64,000 nucleotides of DNA, taken from positions 152,772 through 216,771 of the forward strand of contig NZ_JAPDDS010000011.1 of NCBI RefSeq assembly GCF_025950085.1, read 5' to 3'. The position numbers and the translations under genes were made by a program. Every line of letters begins with the position of its first letter. Within the stretch, counting starts at the first letter, position 1. The notes under the pieces were generated by a model, which saw only the letters and a program-made list of their open reading frames with translations, did not search any database and was not told where the DNA came from. Positions 33,145 to 42,316 of the stretch are shown here, piece by piece. This DNA comes from Luteolibacter flavescens (lineage in GTDB: Bacteria > Verrucomicrobiota > Verrucomicrobiia > Verrucomicrobiales > Akkermansiaceae).

Positions 33145-34022
33145 ATGCCAAAATCCTCGACACCCCTTCCGGTCCGATCCGGTTTCCTGCCTACGTGCCT
33201 GTCACCACCTTTGGTGGCAAGTATCCCCTCGATGGGCTGATCCAACCCTACCTTCCCCGACTCGCCCCAGCATTGATGGTTAGCCACCACTATGCCCGAC
33301 AGATGCGGGAGAAACCCCGCCTGCCCGTCATGATCGACTCCGGCGGCTTCGCAGCCCTGTTCGAAGGCAGCAAGGTCCTTGCCCGGAAGGGTCTGGGAAT
33401 TCTCGAAATCCATCTGGGCGAAGAACCCGAGCTACTCACCCCATGGGATGTCCTGGAGTTTCAGGAACAACATGCCGACATCGCCTTCACCCTCGACTTC
33501 CCCATCCCTCCGAACCTGCCGATTCGCGACGCCAGACGTCGCCAGAAGCTCACTATCGCAAACGCCTGCTGGGCGCTTGAGAATCGCCGGCGACGCGAGA
33601 TGAGGCTCTTCGCCTGCATCCAGGCGTGGGATTCGGAAAGCGCGCGCGACTGCGCCCGTCAACTCGCGGAGCGTCCCTTTGATGGCTTCGCGATCGGAGG
33701 GCTCGTGCCTCGTGCTTGGGACTGGGAGCTCCTTTCGTCCATCGTCCTCAGCGTGAGGAACGAAGTTGGCTCGCGCCCCCTCCACATCTTCGGCCTCGGA
33801 AAGCCGGAACTCGCCGCCAAGCTCTTCGAACTCGGCGTCGACTCGGTCGACTCAAGCTCCTACGTCAAAGCGGCTGCCGACGGAGTTTCCTGGGCAACAG
33901 GTTCAAAAGTTCCAGACCCGAGCGTGTCGGACCGACTCGCTCTAGCCCTATCCAATCTGGCTCTGGCGACAGGTTCCACTCTGCCACTATCCGTGGGAAA
34001 GCTCTTCCCAACGAGGTGCTAG
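33141..34022 (+). CDS. Short TGT-fold enzyme (second DpdA/TGT paralogue)
   Basis: 293 residues. MIDSGGFAAL carries the TGT Asp (about D66), and FTLDFPI the second, nucleophile-type Asp (about D119). FAIGGLVPRAW and GLGKPELAAKLFELGVDSVD are the downstream TIM-barrel blocks. The C-terminal CxCxxC...H zinc site of full TGTs is absent, as is a PUA domain. It is translationally coupled to helicase B. It may insert or exchange a 7-deazaguanine base in DNA, or recognise it. A catalytic role is likely but unproven. Confidence 0.75.
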   Translation: MNAKILDTPSGPIRFPAYVPVTTFGGKYPLDGLIQPYLPRLAPALMVSHHYARQMREKPRLPVMIDSGGFAALFEGSKVLARKGLGILEIHLGEEPELLTPWDVLEFQEQHADIAFTLDFPIPPNLPIRDARRRQKLTIANACWALENRRRREMRLFACIQAWDSESARDCARQLAERPFDGFAIGGLVPRAWDWELLSSIVLSVRNEVGSRPLHIFGLGKPELAAKLFELGVDSVDSSSYVKAAADGVSWATGSKVPDPSVSDRLALALSNLALATGSTLPLSVGKLFPTRC

Positions 34023-34048
34023 GCGCTTTGGGGAAATCGAGCAATCCG

Positions 34049-34065
34049 GTTGACAAAAGTTGACA
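34049..34065 (+). promoter_or_regulatory. Tandem GTTGACA repeats before the Xre-ImmA gene
   Basis: GTTGACA at 34049-34055 and 34059-34065 repeat with a 10-base period, one helical turn, 29 bases before ATG 34094. Either copy could be a -35-like element (TTGACA), and together they look like an operator for the HTH domain of the downstream protein. Confidence 0.45.
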
Positions 34066-34093
34066 CCGCGACTTTCCTCTCGCCGACCCCCGC

Positions 34094-35236
34094 ATGGCGA
34101 AAATCCTCAACCTTCCACTCCTTCAGGCCACCTTGGCCGAGAAGGGGCTGAGCCAGACCGCCCTATCGGAGGCACTTGGCCTCAGCAAGGCGGCGGTATC
34201 CAAGTGGTTCAAGGGTAAGTCCTTCCCTCGTCCGCAAGAGCTTCTCAAGCTCGGCAAACTTTTGGGACTTGGATTCAAGGATCTGGTCCAGAGCGGCCCG
34301 GCTGCCGCCGAACCGCTGGTTGCCTTCCGAAAGCGGGCCGGAACGGTTACCAAGGACGAACACACTTCGCGTGCTCAGGACATGGGGCGACTTCTGGCCC
34401 CGGTGGTCACCCATTTGCCGTTCGACAACTTCGTGGCTCCTGTCCGTCTAAAAGACCCTCAGCTGGACTACGACTACATCCAGCAGCTGGTGACCAAAGT
34501 CAGGTTGGAACTCGACCTGGACCCGGTGAAGCCAATCGATTTCGAGAACCTGATCGGCAAGTTCAACGAGCTGCAGGCGGTCCTGGTACCCGTGATGTGG
34601 GGTAAGAAATCCCGCCACGAAAACGCGCTCCACATTTACCTGCCGGATTCGAGGACGACCTGGGTGTTTCTCAACCTCGATAGTGAGCTACACGATTTCA
34701 AGTTCTGGATGGCTCACGAACTCGGCCACGTCTTGAGCGTCAGCCTGCTCGAAGGAAACGAGATCGAGCGGGCCGAAGATTTTGCGGACGCTTTTGCGGG
34801 AGCACTCCTGTTCCCCGAAAGAGCCGCCGCCGAATCGCTCGACGAGTATTCCCGTAAAAAGACGGACGCCACCAGGATTCAGGCGATCCTTCGCATTGCG
34901 AAGGATTACCTGATTTCACCGTTCTCCGTCTATCGGGAGATCCAGCGCTATTGCGAGCACCACGAGCTGCCCTTCGCCACGGTGAAACAGCCGTCGCTCC
35001 ACGCTGCAATCAGCCAGTTTAACAAGCGCTACCAGACGATCCGGGAGATGCTCTTCGACGGTGATGTGCCATCGGCCGATCACTACATGAGGATCAGCAA
35101 CGAGACCTTTAGCACTCCGGTTTTCAAGGCGCTTGGCGACTACGTGAAGGCAACCGAGGTATCCCCCTCGGTGCTCAGCCGCATGCTCGATGTTCCCCTG
35201 TGGGATGCCCGTGAGCTGAAGCAAGCCCTGGCCTGA
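34094..35236 (+). CDS. Xre HTH - ImmA/IrrE-type metallopeptidase (antitoxin-like)
   Basis: 380 residues. An N-terminal Cro-type HTH (LAEKGLSQTALSEALGLSKA) is followed by a COG2856/ImmA-like peptidase: FWMAHELGHVLS (HExxH, about 205) with ERAEDFADAFAGALLFP giving the third ligand. The C-terminal part is helical. ImmA-type proteins cleave repressors and are often paired with PIN toxins. Here a PIN protein follows 21 bases downstream, so the pair is probably a toxin-antitoxin or switch unit inside the island. Confidence 0.82.
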   Translation: MAKILNLPLLQATLAEKGLSQTALSEALGLSKAAVSKWFKGKSFPRPQELLKLGKLLGLGFKDLVQSGPAAAEPLVAFRKRAGTVTKDEHTSRAQDMGRLLAPVVTHLPFDNFVAPVRLKDPQLDYDYIQQLVTKVRLELDLDPVKPIDFENLIGKFNELQAVLVPVMWGKKSRHENALHIYLPDSRTTWVFLNLDSELHDFKFWMAHELGHVLSVSLLEGNEIERAEDFADAFAGALLFPERAAAESLDEYSRKKTDATRIQAILRIAKDYLISPFSVYREIQRYCEHHELPFATVKQPSLHAAISQFNKRYQTIREMLFDGDVPSADHYMRISNETFSTPVFKALGDYVKATEVSPSVLSRMLDVPLWDARELKQALA

Positions 35237-35256
35237 AGCCGCCACCCCTGATCGTC

Positions 35257-35832
35257 ATGGCGCAGACCAAGGTACTCCTGGACACCAACAGCTACCTGCG
35301 CCTCGCGTTCAATCTCCATCCCCTCCTTTTCGTGCCGTTTGGGGATGAGGCCTACACGCTGTACGTTCACCCGGACCTCCGGGCGGAATGTGATCGGGAG
35401 CCCAGGCTACGGAACAAGTTCGACTGGGTGCGCCTGCCGAAGTTCGAGGAGAACCGGAAGCGCCCGCTCCAACTGAGCAATGCGCAGAAAAAGGCCATCG
35501 CCGAGAACTTCGATTTCATGTGGGGCCACGTGGCCGCGGAAGGACTCAGCCCATCACCGGTCGACACCCGTATCCTCGCCACGGCGCTTGAGCTTGAAAT
35601 CCACGTCGTAACCGATGATCGCGGCATGATCGATCTGGCGAAGGAGTATGGCGTCCCCACCTGGACCACTTTGGAACTCATGAAGCAGATGTTCGATGCG
35701 GATCATCTCTCGATCGAGAAGGTCCGCATGCTGGTTGCGCAGTGGATCTACGACGAAGATCTGCCTGCGCGAGAACTCCGCACGCCGTACCGGGATTTTT
35801 TCGGCGAAGATCCTCCGACAGGTTTTGCGTGA
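35257..35832 (+). CDS. PIN-domain protein, probable RNase toxin
   Basis: 191 residues. VLLDTNSYLRLA gives the first PIN Asp, VDTRILATALEL the central acidic residue with helix, and VVTDDRGMIDLA the last Asp pair. The order and spacing match the PIN nuclease fold of VapC/DUF4411-like toxins, known to pair with Xre-COG2856 proteins as encoded directly upstream. It probably cleaves RNA when released. It could instead serve as an effector of the whole island. Confidence 0.78.
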   Translation: MAQTKVLLDTNSYLRLAFNLHPLLFVPFGDEAYTLYVHPDLRAECDREPRLRNKFDWVRLPKFEENRKRPLQLSNAQKKAIAENFDFMWGHVAAEGLSPSPVDTRILATALELEIHVVTDDRGMIDLAKEYGVPTWTTLELMKQMFDADHLSIEKVRMLVAQWIYDEDLPARELRTPYRDFFGEDPPTGFA

Positions 35833-35920
35833 ACTGAGCGCTCATTTCCGCCGCGGCCGCCATCAATCTCTTGACTGTTTCAGATCGTCGCGTTGACGCC
35901 AACCCTCCATCCATCGTTCG

Positions 35921-38419
35921 GTGCCACCCAGCAAAGAAACTCCTTCCTACAGTCCTCTCGATCTCATCACCAAGGGAAGTTGGGACCATGCGCTGTTCAC
36001 CACCTATTCCCTGAGCCTCAGCTTCTACGAGACCCAGCTTCACAAGCTTGGCCTTGCTCGCAACGGTTGCCGGGACATCCGGATTGTTGCGGATGCGGAC
36101 GGCTACCAGCTTAGTCTGAGCGAAAGGCAATCCCACCGTGTCGGGAACGAGTACCGGCTCACCCCGGCCGCTCTGCCGAACGGGGTTTTTCACCCCAAGT
36201 TCATCTGGCTGGCAGGGAAGCAAATCGACCTGGTCCTTCTCGGTAGCGGCAACCTTACATTCGGCGGATTCGGCAGGAACGTTGAATGCCTCGACCAGTT
36301 CCGATCGGATCGACACCAGGCAACGTTCGGCGAGATGCGAGGGCTCCTGAAGGCTTGGTCGGCTCGCGCGGACCTGCGGTTCTCCGAGCAGAACTGGCTC
36401 GATTTCTGGATCGATAGGGCAACCCGGATTTCCGCAGGATCGCAGGCGTCTGAGCCGACGTTTCCCAAACTTCTCCACTCGACGGACGAACCCATCGGGG
36501 TGCAACTCGCCAAATACTTGGCGGATCGGGGGCAAGTCACCGAGGTCCGGTCGCTCTCTCCCTTCTACGACCCCGACGGCGACGGGATCATCACCTTCGC
36601 CGAGTTGATCGGTGCACCAAAGCTCTCGATCGGGCTGTTGCCGGGGCGGGACGAGAGTTCCACGTTTCCGTTCACTCGAAACCGGCCAACGTCCGTCGAG
36701 ATTCAAGCAGCACGCTTCCCCGCACCGGAAGATGGACGGATCCTTCATGCCAAGGTCATCGAGATTCACTTGGCGGATGGCACTTCGCTTCTCCTGACCG
36801 GAAGCGTCAACGCCACCAGGAAGTCGCTGCTCACCGCCGACAACATCGAAACCGCCCTTCTACGCCACGCCACTGCCGCGGACGACTCGCCTTTCGGTTG
36901 GGCTCCAGCGGAAATCCCGGCTGCATTCAAGACCTCCAAGTTCACCAAAGCCGGACTTGGCACCCGGGTGATCGTCTCCGGGCGCTTGACCCCGGAAGGC
37001 CTCCTCAAAGGCCGACTGCTCTCGACCTCCGATCCACAGGGAACTTGGGATGCAACCTTGCAGCGGATTGATGGCACTTTCACCAATCTTTCGATCACGG
37101 TGGATTCTGAAGGCGAGTTCTCGGATTCGGTGGAACAGCTTGAACTGTTTCAGGATGCCGCCGGACTCCAGCTTCACGTGTCCAAGGACCAGAGGAGCGG
37201 ATCGGGCTGGGTAAGCGTGGAGGGACTTCTTCTAGCCGCGCGACGGGGCTTCCTGAGTCCGGCCACACTCATGAAGTTGCTCGGCACGGATCCCGACGAA
37301 AGCGACGAGGCCGAATTGCTTCGGTATCTCGCGAACTCTGCCCATCGTCACCTTCCCGCATTTGCGTCACCCATCCAACGCCGGTCGGAACGCGGAGGGA
37401 GAAAAACCGATGTCGACCAGGGAGTAACGAGATCGGAAGTACCCATCGGAACGCTCCTCCTCGGGGAATCGTCCGAGAGTCCAGACTCACCGGACGCCAA
37501 GGACCGCGCCGAGGAGACGATGCTGAACATCTTCATGCACCGCATCCGCGCCAACCTCCTTCGGCCGAGGCTGAACGAAGAGGACGTGCAGGAGCTGGAC
37601 GAGATCGCCGACGACAAGGCAGCCGAACGGCAACAAAAGGAGCGCGAGCGAACCCGTAAGCACCTCGTCGTCTCCCTCCGTGACTTTCAGGACAAGCTTC
37701 AGCAGCTTGTCACGGAACTACCTTCTGGTGACGAGCGATCTGCCGCACTATGCATGTGGCTCGAAGTTGCCTTCCCGCTGCTGCTCAAGCGTCTCGACGA
37801 GCCCGACGAGGCTGAGTCGTTCCTGAGGCGATGGCTCTCCCTGGCAATCTCAGGCCAGCGACATTCAAACAGCACCGATGTCCTCTCCGGCCACATCCTG
37901 TCCTCCCTGCTTGTCGTCGCCGCCACCGTGATCGAACGGGAGGACGGCTCACCTTCCGCTGGCAGAGCCCTCGGCCGGCTGCACGAGCAGATGGAATCGT
38001 TCTGCGAAGACGCTCCGCCCGGGGAACTTTGTGAGCTACTCGGGATCTTGCTTCCTGAGGAAGCTCCGCTGACCGCTGGGCTCCTGAAGTCGCTCCCGGG
38101 AGCACCCGCCCTGTCCGAGGCACTTGCCGCCGTTCTTGGCACCCCCACACCGCGCCAGCAGCTTCGGGCGATCCGCGAAGCATCCTCCTCCGATGTTCTG
38201 AAAGTGGCGGAACTCCCCATTCTCAGTCTTCCCGCCGGACAGCAGCTGAGAAACCAGTGTGCTTCGGGACGGCATCCGGAAATCAAGGATCTCGCGCCGG
38301 GAAGGGAGAACTGCCCTCATTGTTACTTGAAAATCCCCTCTGCAGCGCTTCACGAGATCCGCCGGGACCGTCTCGGCATCTGCCGCTCCTGCCACAAGTA
38401 TCTCCTCGCCAGCCTCTGA
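35921..38419 (+). CDS. Phospholipase-D-like (HKD) nuclease with C-terminal zinc ribbon
   Basis: 832 residues, GTG start. The first catalytic half is HPKFIWLAG with LGSGNLTFGGF (about 88-115). The second is LHAKVIEIHL with LLTGSVNATRKSL (about 275-305). Together they form one HKD nuclease site. A charged helical middle (DKAAERQQKERERTRKHL) leads to a C-terminal zinc ribbon, CPHCYLK ... CRSCHKYL. The Salmonella Dpd cluster also has a PLD-like protein (DpdK), so this may be the functional equivalent. The next gene starts 6 bases later. Confidence 0.8.
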   Translation: MPPSKETPSYSPLDLITKGSWDHALFTTYSLSLSFYETQLHKLGLARNGCRDIRIVADADGYQLSLSERQSHRVGNEYRLTPAALPNGVFHPKFIWLAGKQIDLVLLGSGNLTFGGFGRNVECLDQFRSDRHQATFGEMRGLLKAWSARADLRFSEQNWLDFWIDRATRISAGSQASEPTFPKLLHSTDEPIGVQLAKYLADRGQVTEVRSLSPFYDPDGDGIITFAELIGAPKLSIGLLPGRDESSTFPFTRNRPTSVEIQAARFPAPEDGRILHAKVIEIHLADGTSLLLTGSVNATRKSLLTADNIETALLRHATAADDSPFGWAPAEIPAAFKTSKFTKAGLGTRVIVSGRLTPEGLLKGRLLSTSDPQGTWDATLQRIDGTFTNLSITVDSEGEFSDSVEQLELFQDAAGLQLHVSKDQRSGSGWVSVEGLLLAARRGFLSPATLMKLLGTDPDESDEAELLRYLANSAHRHLPAFASPIQRRSERGGRKTDVDQGVTRSEVPIGTLLLGESSESPDSPDAKDRAEETMLNIFMHRIRANLLRPRLNEEDVQELDEIADDKAAERQQKERERTRKHLVVSLRDFQDKLQQLVTELPSGDERSAALCMWLEVAFPLLLKRLDEPDEAESFLRRWLSLAISGQRHSNSTDVLSGHILSSLLVVAATVIEREDGSPSAGRALGRLHEQMESFCEDAPPGELCELLGILLPEEAPLTAGLLKSLPGAPALSEALAAVLGTPTPRQQLRAIREASSSDVLKVAELPILSLPAGQQLRNQCASGRHPEIKDLAPGRENCPHCYLKIPSAALHEIRRDRLGICRSCHKYLLASL

Positions 38420-38425
38420 TTCCCC

Positions 38426-40009
38426 ATGGTCCTTGATCTTGATCAGCTTCCTTCCTCCCCTCACTTGGTTCCTGCCTTCAAGTCGGCATTGGCAGGCGTC
38501 GATTTCCTGAACCTCCGCCAGGTCAATCTCGACCTGATGGGCGAGTGCATCCCGGGAACGAACAATGCGACCCGGCAGGTCAGGGCCTATAGCCTCATCA
38601 CCTGGGTCTACTGGGTCTACCCGAAGATCCTTGAGAAGTTGGGCCGCGAAGAGGCCAGGAGCGACGAGCTGATCCATTTCCGGGAGAAAGTGGAGTCGCT
38701 CTTCGTGTGGGGGCACAAGCTGGCAGGCCTTTCGGGAGTTCCCGGCATCTCCTCGAAGGTCCCTGCGCCAATCCGTGGACAAGTCGACCTGCGGTTCTCT
38801 GCATGGAAGCGTTCCCGTGCTAACACCAGCCTTGAAGCCGCTGTTCAGTACGGCCCCTCCTTGCTGGATCTGGGTGGCCTGGGCCTGATTCGCAAGGTCA
38901 GCCCCGGCATCTACGCATGCACCCGCCGGGGCCGGAAGCTTGCCATGGCATTCGACGAGCACCTGAGGAATTGTTCGGACTACGATTTCCTGACCGACCT
39001 CTCCAACCTCCAGGGAACCGAAGAGCAGGCGAACAACCTCCTGCCCTTCTGGAGGATCGATCACACGACCCCTGGCGAGTCTCGCGCCTTTCGCTCGATC
39101 CTTTGGGATCCGGCTCACGCCGGCGAAGAGTCCGACCGCGGACGTCGGGCTGCGATGATCGAACTGATCCTCGACCTGCTCGCCACCTCTGACAAACCGC
39201 TGGATCTGGACAAAATCCGCAAGAGCCTCGCGCTCCCGGAGCTGTGGAGGACAGACCCTCTGTCGGACGCGATGCAGCGTCAAAGCAGATCATGGTTCGC
39301 CCTTCAACTGCGCCAGCTCCAGCGGTTCGCGATGGAGTCCCTGATGTCGTGGTTGGAATCGTGTTTGATCGATGGTGGTCACCAGTTGCCGGACGACCTC
39401 GTGAAGTTGGCCGAAGAAACCATCGGCGACGACCTGGAGATCGACACAGGCTCCTCCGTGGCTGAGTCCTTGGGAATTGTAAGACGTCCATTCACGTCGG
39501 TTCCAGAATTTGGCAAGATGGTCGAAAAGGATCCCGATTGGTTCTCGCCATGGACGTTGTCGGATGAACTAGCCGAAGCCGTTTGGGAGGAAGACGACCG
39601 CCGCCTGAGCAGCGCGTTCTACTGTCTGCTGCTCCTGAACCAGTGCCGACCCTTTCTGGAGAATGACGACTTGCTGGAGCGACACCTTGAACAAGGTGGA
39701 GCATCCCGTCAGAGCCTCGCCCATTGGTTCCGAATCGTGGACCGCTTCAAAGAGCGGCCACTGAGAGAACTCATCGACTGGACCATCAAGAATCTGATCG
39801 TGAGCCAGCACTTGGCCGTCGGCACACAACGCTTCGATGGCGAGAAGATCCGTCTCAGGATGATCCTCGAAGAAGACGGGCTTGAATCACTCGTCACACG
39901 CCCTTGGCAACCAGGTCTTACCCCGGACCGGCTCGCCGCTCTCATGTCGCTTCTTGAAGGCTGCCGAATTGTGGTCCAGGACGACCACGGGGCCTTTCGG
40001 TTGGTTTGA
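38426..40009 (+). CDS. Unknown protein paired with the PLD nuclease
   Basis: 527 residues, no family recognised. It is mostly helical. A winged-helix-like stretch (LLDLGGLGLIRKVSPGIYAC, about 155) lies in the first third, and the acidic C-terminal half has Trp-rich segments (DWFSPWTLSDELAEAVWEED). It is the last gene of the plus-strand operon and sits 6 bases after the nuclease, so it is probably its partner, for example in target recognition or control. It ends 59 bases from the convergent minus-strand operon. Confidence 0.65.
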   Translation: MVLDLDQLPSSPHLVPAFKSALAGVDFLNLRQVNLDLMGECIPGTNNATRQVRAYSLITWVYWVYPKILEKLGREEARSDELIHFREKVESLFVWGHKLAGLSGVPGISSKVPAPIRGQVDLRFSAWKRSRANTSLEAAVQYGPSLLDLGGLGLIRKVSPGIYACTRRGRKLAMAFDEHLRNCSDYDFLTDLSNLQGTEEQANNLLPFWRIDHTTPGESRAFRSILWDPAHAGEESDRGRRAAMIELILDLLATSDKPLDLDKIRKSLALPELWRTDPLSDAMQRQSRSWFALQLRQLQRFAMESLMSWLESCLIDGGHQLPDDLVKLAEETIGDDLEIDTGSSVAESLGIVRRPFTSVPEFGKMVEKDPDWFSPWTLSDELAEAVWEEDDRRLSSAFYCLLLLNQCRPFLENDDLLERHLEQGGASRQSLAHWFRIVDRFKERPLRELIDWTIKNLIVSQHLAVGTQRFDGEKIRLRMILEEDGLESLVTRPWQPGLTPDRLAALMSLLEGCRIVVQDDHGAFRLV

Positions 40010-40068
40010 TTGACGAAGTGACGCAAGGAATTTTCACCGCTCGATACAGCGTCAAAGTCAGCCCCGCG

Positions 40069-40761
40069 CTAGACATCCTCAAGGCGATGTGAAATGCCGC
40101 GGCCTGATGGATCCTTCCAAGTAATATGGTACACCCCAAACCCACCAACTGGGATTGGTTTACAAAGCTCAAAATCGTTCATTTCCCAGAGAACCCTTCC
40201 CTGATCTGGCCCCAATTCATCCATCGCAGCTTGCATCCGCTCCAATCGAGGAATGGGATCCTCCCCGCGCTCCGTCCTCAAGTGCTCCACGGGGACTCCC
40301 TTCACGACCGCCATGATTGGCATCACCTTTGACTCCGCCAATTCAACCACAGCTGGATAGCGGGTTCCAATCGCTTCCACCGCAATCCCAAGCGACTTCA
40401 GGGCACTATAGAGCCGGAGGCTCTCCGAAAGGAGCTCGGACCCATAGGCGTTTCCACGCGCGTATGAAGCCGCTTTTCGCTGCGACGGAGTCAGGTAGAC
40501 TCCGCCGTGCCGGAAGTTGAACCCTCCGCGGGTGATCTCTTGTTGTGCCATCCTCCTGAGAATATCCAGATCAAGCTCCGAAATCGGAAGCTCCTTCATC
40601 CGCCCTGCAAGCTCGATCAGCTCCCTCAAGAAGCTGTAGGTTCCGAGTCGCTCGTGAGGATTCACCGCCCCCAGCCCTAATTCGCAGATCGACGGCAAAA
40701 ACACACTGCTCGTTTGATGGAACAGCGGAATGAGGACGTGGCTTTCGTCGAAGATCTTCAT
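40069..40761 (-). CDS. Candidate ADP-ribosyltransferase-fold protein
   Basis: 230 residues, no close family recognised. LFHQTSSVFLPSICELGLG at the N-terminus, HGGVYLTPSQRKAASYARGN in the middle and NDFELCKPIPV near the end match the H-Y-E layout of ADP-ribosyltransferase folds (compare RNA 2'-phosphotransferase/DarT-like enzymes). The match is by eye only. It is the last gene of the long minus-strand operon, 25 bases after a 103-residue protein that could be its partner. Confidence 0.55.
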   Translation of the reverse strand: MKIFDESHVLIPLFHQTSSVFLPSICELGLGAVNPHERLGTYSFLRELIELAGRMKELPISELDLDILRRMAQQEITRGGFNFRHGGVYLTPSQRKAASYARGNAYGSELLSESLRLYSALKSLGIAVEAIGTRYPAVVELAESKVMPIMAVVKGVPVEHLRTERGEDPIPRLERMQAAMDELGPDQGRVLWEMNDFELCKPIPVGGFGVYHITWKDPSGRGISHRLEDV

Positions 40762-40786
40762 TGCACGAGCATGTTTGCCGACGTGC

Positions 40787-41098
40787 CTATTCCGGGACGA
40801 CCCGTTTCAGGTCCCTTTCAATTCGCTCTATGGTGGCGACTTCATCTAGGATTCTTCCAGCGAGCAGCTTGGCTTGTGCGATGGTCAGACGGGCGGCGCT
40901 TTCCGCCCGATCGTCCAGTGGGCGATCTCCGACCAGCGGAGCGACTCCAACTCTAACCCAGATACCCGAAACCATCTTGTCGAACGGGTTGGGACCGGAC
41001 TGTCCTTGCACTTCAACGACCATGTCGCTTCGTTCGGAGCTCGAACCCCGGCGTTTTACATAGCCAGGAGCGGAAATCAAATTGGGGTCTGTGAACAT
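40787..41098 (-). CDS. Small hypothetical protein, possible partner of the ART-like protein
   Basis: 103 residues. The first half is strand-like and polar (ERSDMVVEVQGQSGPNPFDK, then VSGIWVRVGVAP). The second is helical (AARLTIAQAKLLAGRILDEV). It has no export signal or known domain. It sits between the RecB-like nuclease (50 bases) and the ART-like gene (25 bases) on the same strand. A role as immunity or antitoxin factor for the ART-like protein is a guess based on position. Confidence 0.5.
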   Translation of the reverse strand: MFTDPNLISAPGYVKRRGSSSERSDMVVEVQGQSGPNPFDKMVSGIWVRVGVAPLVGDRPLDDRAESAARLTIAQAKLLAGRILDEVATIERIERDLKRVVPE

Positions 41099-41148
41099 CG
41101 TTGGGTTTGGCTCGGTGTTAGTTTCCTACAAAAAGTTGACTTGGCTTC

Positions 41149-42309
41149 TCAGGGCTTCACTCCCGGGACCCGAGGGCAGGTGATTGCTCCATAGTCCGGG
41201 CAGTAGGTCTTGGAGTCGCAGGCCTCACACGTTGGCTCATGGGAAGAGTTTCGCGGCCAGCTCGACATGAGCTTCTTGGTGGTCGCCTTCGCTTCGTTGG
41301 CAATGCACACTTCGATTTCGCCGACAGTCTTGTCGAAGGCGGCAAGCGACTTCTGGATCGAGTCCTCGTTGATCGGCACCACCCGGATTGCCCGGGACAG
41401 TCGAAAGTCGAACGACAGCAACGGAGGTTCATCACCGTCATGCTTCGCCTTCCAGTTTAGCAGCGTGTCCTCGTCGGCAGATCCAGGCTTCGGGAGCAGC
41501 ACGTCCCGGCTCCTCGCCTTGCAGGCCTTGCGGAGCGCAAAGAAGTCGGTCTTGGTGGGCACAAGCTCGTTCAGGTAAACCAGCACGCCGGCAATCACGT
41601 CCTTGGTCGTGAGCAATCCTCGGAGGTGGGCGTAGGTGTGAACCTGCCAATCGTAGATCTCCTTGAATGAGGTCCCCTTCGGATCGAGGTCGGGGCGTTT
41701 CATGCCCTTGTAGTCCACGATCACCTCGAACTCCGGCGGAGGTGCTTTCGGCAGATCCTCCACCACCAGCTCAAGAAGCTTGTTTCCCCTCAGCTTGGGA
41801 TTCTTGAAAAGCTCAATCTCGGTAACCACGTCGATCACGCCGAGCATCTCGTAGCGTTCGATGTCCCGGCTGATCAGCTTCTTCACGGCATCCGGGAGCG
41901 GCCGCGCACCGCGCACCCTGACCTCAGCTTGGTTGATCAGGGGAAACAGAACCGGTCCCAGCTCGTTCACCGCGGCTGTGGCACGTGCCCGGCCCAAGAC
42001 CTCCGAGTCCTTGTTCCAACAGCGGATGTTCCGAGCAGCCAGCCTCCGATCAATCCGGTCCATGATCTCAACCAGATCCGCCTGCGGCCACGGCGGAACC
42101 GGCTTCTTGCCCTCCTTCATCTGCCGGTAGCTCTCCTCCAGCACGGCATGAATGAACTGACCGAACCAGAGCTGAACCGGGTGGGAGGACGGCAGGTTTC
42201 CGATCCGTGTGTATCGGTACTGCAAGCCGCATCGCAGGAAACCGAGCAGGTCGCTCGTCAGACTGTAGGACGGCAACGCTTGAATGGGAGGGCGGACGGA
42301 GAGAGGCAT
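41149..42309 (-). CDS. PD-(D/E)XK nuclease, RecB/Cas4-like with Fe-S Cys
   Basis: 386 residues from ATG 42309. An upstream start at 42354 would overlap the previous gene. The N-terminal LLGFLRCGLQYRYTRIG holds the first Cys, and QLWFGQFIHAVLEESYRQM is the next block. The catalytic core is GVIDVVTEIE ... FEVIVDYKG, then WQVHTYAHLRGL. The end has CEACDSKTYC, the remaining cluster Cys of AddB/Cas4-type nucleases. With the UvrD-like helicase two genes upstream, it forms a RecBCD/AddAB-like helicase-nuclease pair. Confidence 0.8.
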   Translation of the reverse strand: MPLSVRPPIQALPSYSLTSDLLGFLRCGLQYRYTRIGNLPSSHPVQLWFGQFIHAVLEESYRQMKEGKKPVPPWPQADLVEIMDRIDRRLAARNIRCWNKDSEVLGRARATAAVNELGPVLFPLINQAEVRVRGARPLPDAVKKLISRDIERYEMLGVIDVVTEIELFKNPKLRGNKLLELVVEDLPKAPPPEFEVIVDYKGMKRPDLDPKGTSFKEIYDWQVHTYAHLRGLLTTKDVIAGVLVYLNELVPTKTDFFALRKACKARSRDVLLPKPGSADEDTLLNWKAKHDGDEPPLLSFDFRLSRAIRVVPINEDSIQKSLAAFDKTVGEIEVCIANEAKATTKKLMSSWPRNSSHEPTCEACDSKTYCPDYGAITCPRVPGVKP

Positions 42310-42316
42310 GGCAACA

